A stretch of 64,000 nucleotides of DNA from Auriscalpium vulgare (lineage: Eukaryota; Basidiomycota; Agaricomycetes; Russulales; Auriscalpiaceae): positions 2,170,001 through 2,234,000 of the forward strand of contig JAHBBC010000001.1 of the NCBI GenBank assembly GCA_019915015.1. Direction: 5' to 3'. Positions 21,989 to 32,177 of the stretch are shown piece after piece. A program made the position numbers and the translations under genes. Position 1 is the stretch's first letter; each line of letters begins with the position of its first letter. Under the pieces are notes generated by a model. That model worked only from the letters and a program-made list of their open reading frames with translations, did not search any database and was not told the DNA's origin.

Positions 21989-23634
21989 TCAACTTTTTTG
22001 TTGGAAAACATAGTGCCCCACGCCCCATCTGTGTGACAAGGGAGAACATGAGCAACGTTTTTCGGACAGGAAAATGTACATACTCTTGGCCATGGTCCAT
22101 GCCAAACAATTCTGCGCACGCGATGTAGAATACTCTGAACCGGTACCAGGCCTTGCGACCCTCCTCGCGCGGCAAGCCCTTCTTCTCTGCGTCCTGTTCA
22201 AGATCGGCAATTCCGGCTGAACCTCTCACGTCTTGAAGCTTCAGCCAAGCCAAGAGCGTGCGCGAATAATGCGTCCCCGGGAGATAAGAGCTGTGGACTA
22301 ACGTCAAGTCCTTCTGGAAGTATGCAAATAGGTCCAAGGAAGGCATCGTGCCGCCTACGCGCGGTTCATCACTTGGTACAGTACTTTCAGGTCAGCATAG
22401 AATACTTGAACGTACCAGAGAAGAATGTCTGCGCCATCCAGCCGTCTGACTCCTCGAAATCATAAGTTACGGTCTTGTGACAGAATATGTGGACGAATAG
22501 CAGGGCTGGGTCCGAGTCTTCGGCCTTCGACGGTTTCATCCATGTCGATATCTTGCGTAGCAGAAGCTCGTAGTTCTTCATGTGCTCAAACATCTGATAC
22601 GACCGTCTGAGGTTAGATGAGCTCACAGCGAGTCGCCGGTTGGAGGCGTCTACCTCAATAGAAAGAACACGATCGAAGCTGTGCGTGTGCGTCTAGGTGG
22701 AGATGCAGACTATGATGAGAGATCCGACGCACCGCTCACAGTCGGCATCGAAATCGAAAGTATTGACATCTGCTGTGATGATCTAACAAGACAGCGCGTC
22801 TGTACGCTGCTAGTGTCCGTGCCTGGTGTGAGACGCACCTTCACATTGGACAGTCCTCGGCTCTTCGCCTCAGCATCTATGAACGCTTTTTGTGTGGACG
22901 AGTTCGACAGGCCCACGATCCGGGATTGCGGATATTTCTATGGCAATGAGAAGGTCGGTCGCTGAGCTTCGCCGGCACGACGAGATTACTGATAGGAACC
23001 CACCTTAGCAAGATACAGGGACAGACTGCCCCATCCTGTGAAACCAAGCACACATCCAGCGCTACTCGGCGACTGAATTGTTGGACACTCACCGCAACCG
23101 AGATCAAGGACGTATTGCCCGTTTTGAAGCTTCGCCTTCTGACAGTACATTTCCATCATCAGTCGCTCGGCGTCTGCGAGGCTTTCTTTGCCAGTCGGAT
23201 ACAGGCATGAAGAGTATTTCGCCATGGGACCCAAACACGACGTGATGAACTCTGTCGATACCTGTCAAGCGTCGTCGAGCTAAGCGTCGGGGTCCTCGGC
23301 AATGTCGGCATTCAACGTCGAGCCTGGCCTCAAGGCTCACCTCGTAGTGCTGTTCGTTGGCCTTCTGAGGCACGTCGGCGATGCTTTCTCGGCGGCGCGA
23401 ATCCTCTATCCATTTCATTTTGGCGTCAAAGTTCGCTTGGACTGACCCGTGGTCTGTCTCGCGCAGACGCTGCCTGCATAGTGCGCGGATAACAATGCGC
23501 AGAATGAAGTCTGGAATCAAGCCCTGCGCGAGAATGCGTGAGTAACTGACGCGCGAAGGGACATGCGCAAGACAGACCTTGTCCAGTAGATCGTAGCCAC
23601 GTTGGAGGAGCGCGTCCGTGACGGAGTCGAGCAT
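21989..23634 (-). CDS. SAM-dependent methyltransferase, cyclopropane-fatty-acid-synthase/coclaurine-N-methyltransferase type
   Basis: Class I methyltransferase of the Mycolic_PCS/CMAS fold. The ATG at 23634 (MLDSVTDALLQRGYDLLDKV) is the first after a minus-strand TATA box. Family landmarks in order: LIPDFILRIVIRALCRQRL, KANEQHYEVS, MAKYSSCLYPTG, then the SAM-binding motif LDLGCGWGSLSLYLAK. That motif is rebuilt when an intron near 23040-23090 is removed. Next come GLSNSSTQKAFIDAEAKSRG, FEHMKNYELLLRK, FVHIFCHKT, DGWMAQTFFSG and MPSLDLFAYFQKDLTLV. The final exon ends EWGVGHYVFQQKS, joined across gtatgt...cacag, with stop at 21989. Members methylate amines or unsaturated lipids; the exact substrate cannot be read from sequence. 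About five introns; roughly 440 aa. Confidence 0.82.
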
Positions 23635-23686
23635 CGTGGTTGCGGTCTCGACCAGCGTGCGAAGGGAAGGCGGCTGGTGCACAGCT

Positions 23687-23694
23687 CTTATATA
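23687..23694 (-). promoter_or_regulatory. TATA box (TATATAAG) of the methyltransferase gene
   Basis: Minus-strand TATATAAG lies 53 bp upstream of the chosen ATG at 23634 and supports that start over the longer open frame. Confidence 0.6.
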
Positions 23695-23964
23695 CCTGCG
23701 GGTGCGTTCCCGCAGATCCTTGCGACCCAATTGCGACCCCTCCGATGCTTCACCCCGGCGACGTCACCACGAGCCGGCCAAGGCCGGCCATCGGCCGAAG
23801 TTCAAGCGGGGCGCAAACGTATCATCGTCGAGAGAGCAACTGAGCTGACATCGTCACAGACATCGTAACATGATATCTACATGCTTGCTGCGTATTGTAC
23901 GTGTCATAATCTATCAATGCCACAATCTCAGTGTCTTTACATAGCCTCTATAAGGACGATAAAC

Positions 23965-26504
23965 CTACGGCACGGCGACGATCTCTCCAAGCTGACCAGT
24001 CGTTATGACATCCTGATACAAGTCTCTCACCTGCACTGCGACTGGGTCCACGACATTGCGCAGCGCAGTCAGTACCGCCCCTGCGGTCATCTGTAGGCTC
24101 CACAAGCTGACAGTCTTGATACGGTGGTTGAAATTCGCCTGGGTGACGTGATAGGCGAATGCCTCATACACCTTCAATGAGATGTCGTCCATAAGGCCAG
24201 CTAATGGGACAAAAAGATCTTCAGATACGCTGCTCTCAAATGGCACCCTATACTCACTCTCCCACATCTAGAAATTGGACGATAATCAGCGTTCGGAATG
24301 GCTAAAAGGAAAGCGTATCATTTACAGTCCAGGATCCATCAAAGTGGACCATCTCCTTCACCACACGACACCGGATGGGTACCAGAGTACGGTTTGCGCT
24401 GGAGTTTTCATATAATGGTCAGAACACTCCAAGATAGGATCATGGACACACTCACTTCATGAAAGCGACGATGGGTCGAATGAGGGCATTGCTGCTGTAG
24501 CTGAGGTCGTTCGTCCATATGGGCACCGCCGCTTTCAAGTCACGGAGGCGTAAGTCGATGTCCAGAACGACACAGGCCGAATCAGCACCCTGGACCTGAT
24601 CTGGCGCCGTCAAGGGCGGTTTCGCCAGTGCTCTCTGTCCTGGAATGCGTTCTGCGACAACAGCGGCTGCCGTTGTCGTCAGGGCATCCAGAATTACATC
24701 CAGAGCGTCGCCGTCAGCATCTGGATTCCGAGGGAACTTGATATCGAGAACGGCGTCCAACTTCCCAGATGTAATCCAAGACAACGGCCCTTCCTGAGTT
24801 GTCATGGCCTGCAAGTGGTCGATGTTGACGCCATCAATCCGAAAACGGGACTGCAACATATCAGACAAGTAGGAGGGGCGAGGCCATAGGACTCACCATA
24901 GTAGACCATTGACCATCCTTAGTGTCTTGTTCGTTTGTCCTGCCGATGCTTTGCGGACGATGTAGACTGAACAGGCAATTATCAAACTGCCCGACCACGC
25001 CTTCTGACTTCATGAAGTCGTAGAAAATCCATTGCTTTCGGAGGTTTCCCACGTCGGCGCGGAAGATTGAAAAGGTATATGGTCGAAATCCTCCCGGCTG
25101 GTAAACGGTTATCAACAAGTCCTCAAGGGTGAGAGATTCGAGCTCGAAATCTCCTGGCTGAGGAATGTGGCGGAATGATGCGGGATCGAGGTCATCAGAC
25201 CAGTATACAGAGCGGCGATCTAATGCGGATGTGGTCAATAATGGCTAGGGAACAGGAAATCCAACACGCACCTAAGACTCCGCGAACGCCCTTGACCACT
25301 GCGTCCTTCACCAAACCCTTTCCATCTAACCATCGCCAAAGGCTCAGGGTTACATCAATGCTATCCACGCTCAAGTCGAACATCGCCCAATTATCGTCTT
25401 CGGAAGAGTGACGATCTTGAGTTTTGTCTTCTTCTTCCTCTATTGCGTGGTTCGCCGGATGGTTGCTCACGTCGTAGCCCAGTGCATGATGCGCAGACGT
25501 AGGAAGGGGAGCATGAGTGCCAGAGGGTCTACGGGTGATATAGACATTTTTGAATGAGATGCGGGAGTCCTTCCACTTGGGGACGATGGCAGACTCGAAG
25601 ATGATGGTAACACCAGTCTCCGCGGTCAGGTAGTCGCTCAGAGCGCGTGCAATGTTGACTTGATCGACGCCTATGTCAGCTGCGTATGGCATGGAGGATA
25701 GGAGGAACAGAGACACACCTTGGAGGCTATTGGCTATGGCAAATACCACCGAAAAGAAGGTAGTGCTGGCAAGGACGCGTTCAGCCTCGAAAGTGTACAC
25801 CTCGACTTGACCACTCACGTTCCAATCAAAATCCACAAGCCCTGGCTCATCAAGAACCAAGTGATGAAGGCAGAGATGTCATCTGCGTTGAATTTGCGAG
25901 ATGCGCGTATGAAGGACCATCGAATGCGGACTCGCATGCGCTGGCCAAAACCGGTCGCGGCGTTGAGGAAATCGTCTCTGGTGGGGCGAGATATATGAGG
26001 TAGAGACTGGGCGAGGCGACGAAACAACGGAGAGTAGTTCTCGTAATTTGCCGGAGGTAATGGCGGCTTGTGCACCTCGGCGTCCTGAGGGTGTGGGTCC
26101 TTCGGAGAATCAACAGTTCGAACAATGCGCGTCAGATGAAAGCGCCTGGCGTAGAGTAGTTCGCCTGTCCATCGTGCAAATAGTGGGGATGGTCGAGGCG
26201 CAAGGTGGGCAGGAAAGGCCGGTGCGACGCGTGCTGGCTGGGCGAAGAAAGTGCGGATCGCCGAGTATCGATCGAAACCGGCGACGTGCGCTGCGCGACT
26301 TGAGTGTCGGAGAACGAGCGAGCGGCGGCCGGCCACTGCCTGCGCCGACGCGCGCACGAGGGACATGGGCTGGTGGTGGACGTTGCGGACGACACGCACT
26401 GGCACACGACCAGTCTGGGATGATGTCACCGCAGGCGGCGACCCAAACATGGAGCGTGGGAAAGCGCAGCGATCGGTGCAGAGAGTCAGACTGATCCCGC
26501 TCAT
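23965..26504 (-). CDS. mdm31: Mdm31/Mdm32 family mitochondrial inner-membrane protein
   Basis: Mdm31/32 proteins sit in the mitochondrial inner membrane and are needed for organelle shape, mtDNA inheritance and phospholipid balance. Visible family segments: PANYENYSPLFRRLAQSLPH, FNADDISAFITWFLMSQGLW (start of a membrane helix), TTFFSVVFAIANSLQ, TIIFESAIVPKWKDSRISF then KNVYITRRPSG, VDSIDVTLSLWRWLDGKGLV, DFELESLTLEDLLITVYQP, PYTFSIFRADVGNLRKQW, and a tail ending IVAVP with TAG at 23965. The N-terminus is Arg/Ala/Ser-rich without acidic residues, fitting a mitochondrial presequence. About six introns. The ATG at 26504 is the most upstream. It leaves only 14 bp to the divergent Bax-inhibitor ATG, so Met at 26450 (MFGSPPAVTSS) is the more plausible start. 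Confidence 0.84.
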
Positions 26505-26518
26505 CTTCAGTCACCACC

Positions 26519-27692
26519 ATGAGCCAGTACCCAGTCCCTCCCCCCTCCTACGGTTCCACTTCTCCCTCCCCAAAATCACCCGTCGCAGGCGGCGAGAGTG
26601 CTCGGCCGCTTCTGGGCTCGCCGAGGTATCCAGCGGCAGGACCCAGCTCAGGCATATACGACCAGCCTGCTCCAGGGGACCTACCAGATGATTTCAAGGT
26701 GTGCTTCTTACAGACTTGCCTGCTACCGTCTTTTCTGACTACAGCCTGCAACAAGTACGGCGTCAGCGTGACGGAGAGCGCGCCAGAGATCCGCAATGCC
26801 TTCGTTCGGAAGGTGTACACCATTTTGTGTACGTCGCTCTAGCCATCGGTCGCTGTAAATATGCTGACATTTCTCTGTAGTTGCACAGATTGTACGCCTT
26901 TCTGCCCGTCGTCCACTTTCTGTACAATGTCCTCATGTGTGTCTAGCTCGCCACCACTATTGTTGGTGGTATCATCTCCCAATCTCCGACTGCAGTGACC
27001 TGGGTTCAGACTCAGTACGCTGCTTACTCTCAATCCCCCTGTGGCAATCACTCATGTTTGTACATAGCGTCTGGGCTTTCTATGTCCCACTCTTTGGCAC
27101 ACTCGTTGTTCTCGGCCTGCTCTACTGGAAGCGCCACAGCCACCCGCTCAACATCGGCCTGCTAACGTTGTTTACTCTCATGGAAGCATTCACGCTTGGC
27201 GTCGTAACAGCGTTCTATGACAATGTCATTGTCCTGCAAGCCCTTCTGATCACCACCGGAGTTTTCCTGGGCCTGACGTTGTTCACGCTTCAGAGCAAGG
27301 TATGCAAGCGTCCTGTTCCCTGTCCTACCTTGACTTATACGTGTTATTTACTAGTATGACTTCTCTGGGATGGGACCCTGGCTCTTCGGCGGCCTCATTG
27401 CTTTGGGTATGTCGCCATACAGTCACACAAACTCAATATGGCCGTTGATACCTCTACCCCAGTGATGACTGGCTTCGTCGGCATGATTTTCCCCTTCGGC
27501 AGCACGATGGACTTCGTCTTCGCCCTCGGCGGCACCCTGTTGTTCAGCGGATACATCGTCTACGACACGTACCTCATCAACAGCCGCCTCTCCCCCGACG
27601 AGTACATCATGGGCGCGATCAGCCTCTACCTCGACTTCATCAACCTGTTCCTCAACATTCTCCGCTTGTTGAACAACGTCAACGAGCGATGA
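26519..27692 (+). CDS. bxi1: Bax inhibitor-1 / lifeguard family membrane protein
   Basis: Fungal TMBIM/lifeguard-type protein of ER or vacuole membranes that dampens calcium-driven cell death. Start at 26519 (MSQYPVPPPSYGST). The N-terminus is Pro/Ser-rich and cytosolic. VSVTESAPEIRNAFVRKVYT leads into seven hydrophobic helices, including WAFYVPLFGTLVVLGLLYW, PLNIGLLTLFTLMEAFTLGV, VIVLQALLITTGVFLGLTLF, MTGFVGMIFPFGSTMDFVFA and LGGTLLFSGYIVYDTYLI. The C-terminus carries the conserved SPDEYIMGAISLYLDFINLF, then LRLLNNVNER and TGA at 27692. Five or so introns of ~50-60 bp separate the exons (for example after TLFTLQSK and before YDFSGMGPW). Divergent from Mdm31 with a very short shared promoter. 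Confidence 0.9.
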
Positions 27693-27866
27693 TCACTGGG
27701 GGCACTGTGGGGTTATTTTGAGATACTGAACACTTTCTCTATTTATTTCTCAAATAGTTGTACAGTAATGCGTTATGCATGCGACTAGAACTCTCCTAGT
27801 GTATGGTTCAGACAAGCTGATGAGTGCGCCCTGCGAGCATTTCAATTGGTTTCACCCGGAGGCACA

Positions 27867-29185
27867 TCAGAACTTTAACTTCAGTCCCTTTGCAGCCCAC
27901 TCCTTCTCCAACTTCAACACGTCGTCTGCCGCCTCCAATATAGTCTCCTTCCACGGCCGCACGTCCTCATGCCCGATGCCTAGGATCTCCTTCGCCAATG
28001 ACGTGTCCACGACCCATCCGGTCGGGAACTTCGGCGCCGCATCCGGGTCGACTGTCCTCCCCTTCAACTCCGGCCGCTGCTCAACGAGGTACCGGACAGC
28101 CTCGCCGTAGTCGTACCACTCGCTGCTGAGGAGAATGCGCTTGTGCTCGCCCGAGGGTAATGGTCCGGCCTCGAGCGCGGCGACGTGTGCATAGGCAACG
28201 TCGCGGACGTCGGCCCAGCCAGGCCAGCGCGGGTAGACACCGTCTTTCTGGAGCAACTGCAGGATGTATGCATTCGTGCTCAGTGCTGAGCGGTCGGGGA
28301 CGGGAGCCCTGAAGCTAGGTGCGAATGGCCCACCGAGGAATGGTGGGTTGACTTTATGACTCTCTGATCAGCACCAACGGAATCATCCAAGGCAGTGCAA
28401 GCTTACAGGTCGTGACATCGACCTCCCCCTTGTGCGCGTCCGCGAACTTCCACGTCTCCTGCTCCGCGACTGTCTTGCCATACGAGTACGTGTACCCAGG
28501 GCCGTACTTGCCCGACTTGGCGTGCTCCTCGGTGGCGGGGTTCCAAGACTTCGCGGTGATGCTGGCCAGTGTGCCGAGGTTTAGCGGGTCGAAGGTCGCG
28601 ACGACACTGCTCGTCACTACAAATTTGCGGACGCCTGCCGCATAGCCAGCGCGTATGATGTTTAGCGTCCCATCGATAGCTCCCTGGAATCTATAGGTGA
28701 GCATTGCACATGCACTCTGCCAGGTGGGAAACTCACGCTGATGACGACGTCGGGTGTCCCGCTCAGTGCCAGAGGAGCTGCCACATGAATAATGGCGCTT
28801 ACACCTATCGCGCAGGCGCTGTCAGTGAGGATGTACAAAAGCACGGCAGAAATGAAGCACCTTTGACCGCCTCTGTCAAATCGCCGGTAGCAAGGTCATC
28901 AACGGCCACGACCTCAAACCTGTCGCCGTATATCGCATGTCCGGTTTTGACGTAGTCCACCTTGCCGCTGCGGGCAGACCTGTCCACGAGAAATCAGCAG
29001 ATGTGTGAGTACCATGATTCACCGCAACGTACGCTCTCACTCGATAACCTTTCTCGAGAAGCTGATGGGCTACATGGGCCCCCAAGAATCCTGAGACTCC
29101 GGTAACCTGCATGCGAGTCAGTCTCTTATTTCTGGAGGCAAAGCAACATGTCGCGTACAAAGACAAGTCCTTCAAACGCGGGCAT
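27867..29185 (-). CDS. NAD(P)-dependent dihydroflavonol-4-reductase-like epimerase/dehydratase (extended SDR)
   Basis: Extended short-chain dehydrogenase that reduces carbonyl groups with NAD(P)H. Exon 1 is tiny (29159-29185, MPAFEGLVF). Removing the intron that begins at 29158 (gtacgc ... atgcag) yields MPAFEGLVFVTGVSGFLGAH with the TGxxGFLG nucleotide-binding motif. Further segments are GYRVRAYV, YGDRFEVVAVDDLATGDLTE, SAIIHVAAPLAL, GAIDGTLNIIRAGYAAGVRK, FVVTSSVVATFDP (active-site Ser region), YTYSYGKTVAEQETW (Tyr-x-x-x-Lys catalytic pair) and WADVRDVAYAHVAALE. The C-terminus is LEKEWAAKGLKLKF. Close relatives in fungi act as methylglyoxal/ketone reductases; the substrate here is unknown. 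A TATA box lies ~120 bp upstream. Confidence 0.86.
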
Positions 29186-29304
29186 GGCACGGGGTGATAC
29201 CGAACGCTTCGGATGGTATGGAAATGATATGGGAAGTGTTTAGTTTGAGTCTAGTGGATTCCGAGTAGCAGTAGTAGATACTTTGGCCTCACTCTGCGGC
29301 TTCC

Positions 29305-29312
29305 TTTATATA
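29305..29312 (-). promoter_or_regulatory. TATA box (TATATAAA) of the SDR gene
   Basis: Minus-strand TATATAAA, 120 bp upstream of the ATG at 29185. Confidence 0.6.
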
Positions 29313-29409
29313 CCACACATGGATGTAAACGCTGGTAGTGCAAATCTCGCCGCCCGGCATTGAAACAGAGCGTCAGTAGTTTCAAGTTTGTCAGGACACC
29401 GAGCACTTC

Positions 29410-29429
29410 CCCGTCGGCTGGCCGACGGG
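29410..29429. repeat. Inverted repeat, 9-bp arms, 2-base loop
   Basis: cccgtcggc - tg - gccgacggg is perfectly self-complementary. First of three palindromes within 140 bp. Confidence 0.85.
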
Positions 29430-29487
29430 TGCAAGTAATAAGAGACTCGGTCACTTTAGTCAGCGCGTTAGGCAGAGCTATCAATAT

Positions 29488-29506
29488 CCTCGGCCATGGG
29501 CCGAGG
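29488..29506. repeat. Inverted repeat, 8-bp arms, 3-base loop
   Basis: cctcggcc - atg - ggccgagg is perfectly self-complementary. Second of the cluster. Confidence 0.85.
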
Positions 29507-29515
29507 TACAAAAAT

Positions 29516-29547
29516 GGTCACGAAAATGAAGCTTCATTTTCGTGACC
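29516..29547. repeat. 32-bp perfect palindrome, no loop
   Basis: Left arm ggtcacgaaaatgaag (29516-29531) is followed directly by its exact reverse complement (29532-29547), centred on the HindIII-like aagctt. It lies between the F-box gene end (29701) and the SDR gene start (29185), both minus strand. It could form a cruciform in DNA or a hairpin in the F-box transcript 3' end. Confidence 0.9.
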
Positions 29548-29700
29548 AGCTCATATATTCATGTTATCGGGGAATGGGGGCGTCATAGAGAGTATGACAT
29601 GTCTTCAATCATTAACGTTTAACCCGCGTCATCAGTACAATCTGTCGCACAGGTCTCCTTAGATAGCATTGAGGGCACACCGGAAAAGTTTAACGTACTG

Positions 29701-31464
29701 CTATACATCGTCACATTCTTCAGCTGGCTCGAAGGGATTCGTGGTGTCTACACCGTTTAAGTTGAATGATACCGGGGAGATATTCCCCGCAAGGGTCTCA
29801 TGCTCGACGTCATCGCCCAAAAGCATGTCGTGGAGCAACACACTTGGCTCCTTCTTGTCCCATAACACCTTCACGAACCCCTCGAGCTCTTCAACCTGCG
29901 ACTGCCGCACTGCGGACTCGTAAATCTTGATTGTGTGAAGTATATTCCGGCGTGACGCGAGGAAACATCGAAGCTTGCCAAACAGGTTGGTAGTAATATT
30001 GACGGCGTCCAAAATGAGGGTATGCACATGCGGAAGGATTAAAGATGAGTCCTCTTCTCGTGTGGCCACATGCAAGAGGATGGCGAACGTCTGCGCGCTC
30101 GTGCGGAGGGTCTCAGTGGTGTGCAGAAGGAGTAGGGCGTCCTTCCAGGCATCCAGATAGTAGTCTTCGCGGTCTACGCCCTCGTAGCTGAGTGTTCTGA
30201 TATCCTGCAGGGAGAATATGGTGGCGATGTCGCGCACGACCTCGGGGAGCGGGCCAGGGTACGAGGTACATCGTATCGCAAGCGACACTTTGCTCGTTGG
30301 TGGCTGGGATGGCTGTAGATCTGAACGCGCAGTGATCTCCTTCGCCCAGCATTCCACGCGCAGGAAGAGGGTTGGGTTTCTCCGACGGCCAGTGAAATGG
30401 ATTGTGCGGCTGTCTTTGGAAAATGGCGCAACCAAATTTAAGAGTGAGCGCACTCGCTCTCGGGCATCCGGGGCCTCCAAAACGTTGTTTGGCCAGATGC
30501 GGACAACGGCGGTGGGAGGTATTTGGTCAATGTGCTCCAGTATGCTGACGCACTCCGTGAACTCGTCAAACAGTGTGAGGTGGGCGAGTCGAGGTAGCTG
30601 AACGCGAAGCCCATTGTCATCCGTGCCACTGGGAATTGCGTCGCGTAGGGCCAAGACAGTAAGGTGGGGCATCTTGAGGAGTATTTCCAGCAAACTGCGC
30701 AATTGTGCCGTCTTCCAATTGATGATGGTCGAGAGCTCAAGGTGTGTCACAGTGGCAATCCTGAGGAGGTGTGATGACCACGGAATGTCATACCCGCTGA
30801 TTCCTATGTGCCGCAGTGGGGGTGAGGTGCCACCGAAAATACTTCCAGAGAGCGTCTCCCGTTTCGTCCAGGTGGTGACACCTGAGTTGACTAGGCAGAG
30901 AGATCGAAGGAGTGGCGCTGCCTTGTGCAGATGTGCCATGAGGGAGTCGGATGCGACTCCGGAGGTACCATTGGACAGCAGAAGATGTTGTACCCGCTCC
31001 ATATACCCCAATGTGCGATATGTGGACCGGTAGAGGTGGTCAGTGGGTTTCAGAATGGACGGAAGGTATACGCGCACGGCCAGGGGAGCCTGCTTTGACC
31101 TTTCCAGCATTCTCCAGCACCACCTCTCCGAACTCATGAGAAGCTGGGTCCAGAGCAGCGCATCCCCGCGAGCAACGGCGCGCCAATGGCGACAGACGTG
31201 GCTGAGTTCGATGGCTCTCCGCGCAGAGCTGTATCGTGTGCGCATGTCTCCAAACCAGAGACGCTGGTGTGCGATGGTGTCCCATGAGGCGTAGTCGTTG
31301 GTTCCCGCTTCCCGGATGGAGAAGCGGAGGATGAGGGACAGGATGTCGGGGATGAGGCATGCCACAGGCAAGAATAAATTCCGTCGCGCTCGGAGATCCT
31401 GCAGTGCCCTGTGATGTTGTTCGATCTTATGGTCAATCGCTTGAAGTGATTCTTCCTCGTCCAT
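29701..31464 (-). CDS. F-box-like domain protein (587 aa)
   Basis: Single uninterrupted frame, rare in this window. The ATG at 31464 opens MDEEESLQAIDHKIEQHHRA, a short helical charged stretch. The F-box-like region follows: LFLPVACLIPDILSLILRF, later IELSHVCRHWRAVARGDALL and WTQLLMSS. The remainder has leucine-rich, LRR-like spacing (LRHIGISGYDIPWSSHLLRI; LTVLALRDAIPSG; RLAHLTLFDEFTEC), typical of the large expanded F-box families of mushrooms. Such proteins serve as substrate receptors of SCF ubiquitin ligases, but many family members are lineage-specific with unknown targets. The longer frame upstream of 31464 lacks an ATG. Confidence 0.82.
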   Translation of the reverse strand: MDEEESLQAIDHKIEQHHRALQDLRARRNLFLPVACLIPDILSLILRFSIREAGTNDYASWDTIAHQRLWFGDMRTRYSSARRAIELSHVCRHWRAVARGDALLWTQLLMSSERWCWRMLERSKQAPLAVRVYLPSILKPTDHLYRSTYRTLGYMERVQHLLLSNGTSGVASDSLMAHLHKAAPLLRSLCLVNSGVTTWTKRETLSGSIFGGTSPPLRHIGISGYDIPWSSHLLRIATVTHLELSTIINWKTAQLRSLLEILLKMPHLTVLALRDAIPSGTDDNGLRVQLPRLAHLTLFDEFTECVSILEHIDQIPPTAVVRIWPNNVLEAPDARERVRSLLNLVAPFSKDSRTIHFTGRRRNPTLFLRVECWAKEITARSDLQPSQPPTSKVSLAIRCTSYPGPLPEVVRDIATIFSLQDIRTLSYEGVDREDYYLDAWKDALLLLHTTETLRTSAQTFAILLHVATREEDSSLILPHVHTLILDAVNITTNLFGKLRCFLASRRNILHTIKIYESAVRQSQVEELEGFVKVLWDKKEPSVLLHDMLLGDDVEHETLAGNISPVSFNLNGVDTTNPFEPAEECDDV

Positions 31465-32177
31465 TGATTCAGGCTTGTGCAACAGAGGCTGGCGCTTGGT
31501 GAGAACGTGGATATGTCGAGATCAGTAAGCAGCAAAGCAACGTGCAAAGTAGCAACACACCTGGCAGTGTATGGTCAACGGTCTGGCGACATGCAGACAG
31601 CGCGATAACCCTTCCAGTTCAAAAAAGAGCAAGAGCAGAGCAGCAGCAACTGGTACCGTTCAGCGCGGGTATCGGGAGTCTTGAATCTTCTCGGACTGTA
31701 AGACGAAGTAATTCTTAGTCTACAGCTACACTCCACATGGAACAAGCAAAATGGGAGACCAACCAGGGTATCAAAGGCGGCGGAGCAAAACAGATGAGCG
31801 GTCGTTCACGCATGGAACTTGAAGGCGTGATGATGTCAGACACGTGTTGCAAGCGGCATCAATTATTGGGTTGCCGACCTTGCGCGGAATACACAAGGAA
31901 TACAGGTCAAATTATACTAGCCACGACCTTGCCCCATCCTGTGATTCAGCTGGGTATTGCAGCAGATATCTAGTGGTCAATTACAAACTTCGCCTACATA
32001 TGTTATGAGTAAAGTCCCACGTTATGAGTAAAGTCCCACGGCCATGCACTTCGTGCACCACTACTCCGCACTCAACACACCCTCATACGCAGCCGTACCA
32101 GATGCGTGCAACTTTGACCAATGAAACGGGATGCATCGTCGCAGGCCGATGGCGAGTGGTTCAGGAAGTCCGAGACG
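31465..32177. other. Intergenic region
   Basis: Upstream flank of the F-box gene and 3' flank of the 32178-33399 gene. It contains the 19-bp direct repeat at 32002-32039. The plus-strand frame at 31737-31973 begins with ATG but has no family resemblance and is not called. Confidence 0.4.
32002..32039. repeat. 19-bp direct repeat, 2 exact copies
   Basis: gttatgagtaaagtcccac at 32002-32020 is repeated immediately at 32021-32039. Confidence 0.9.

Noticed and set aside
26048..26691. Long plus-strand frames over the Mdm31 N-terminus
   Set aside because: Antisense shadows of the Arg/Ala-rich presequence; Mdm31 and BI-1 explain the region.
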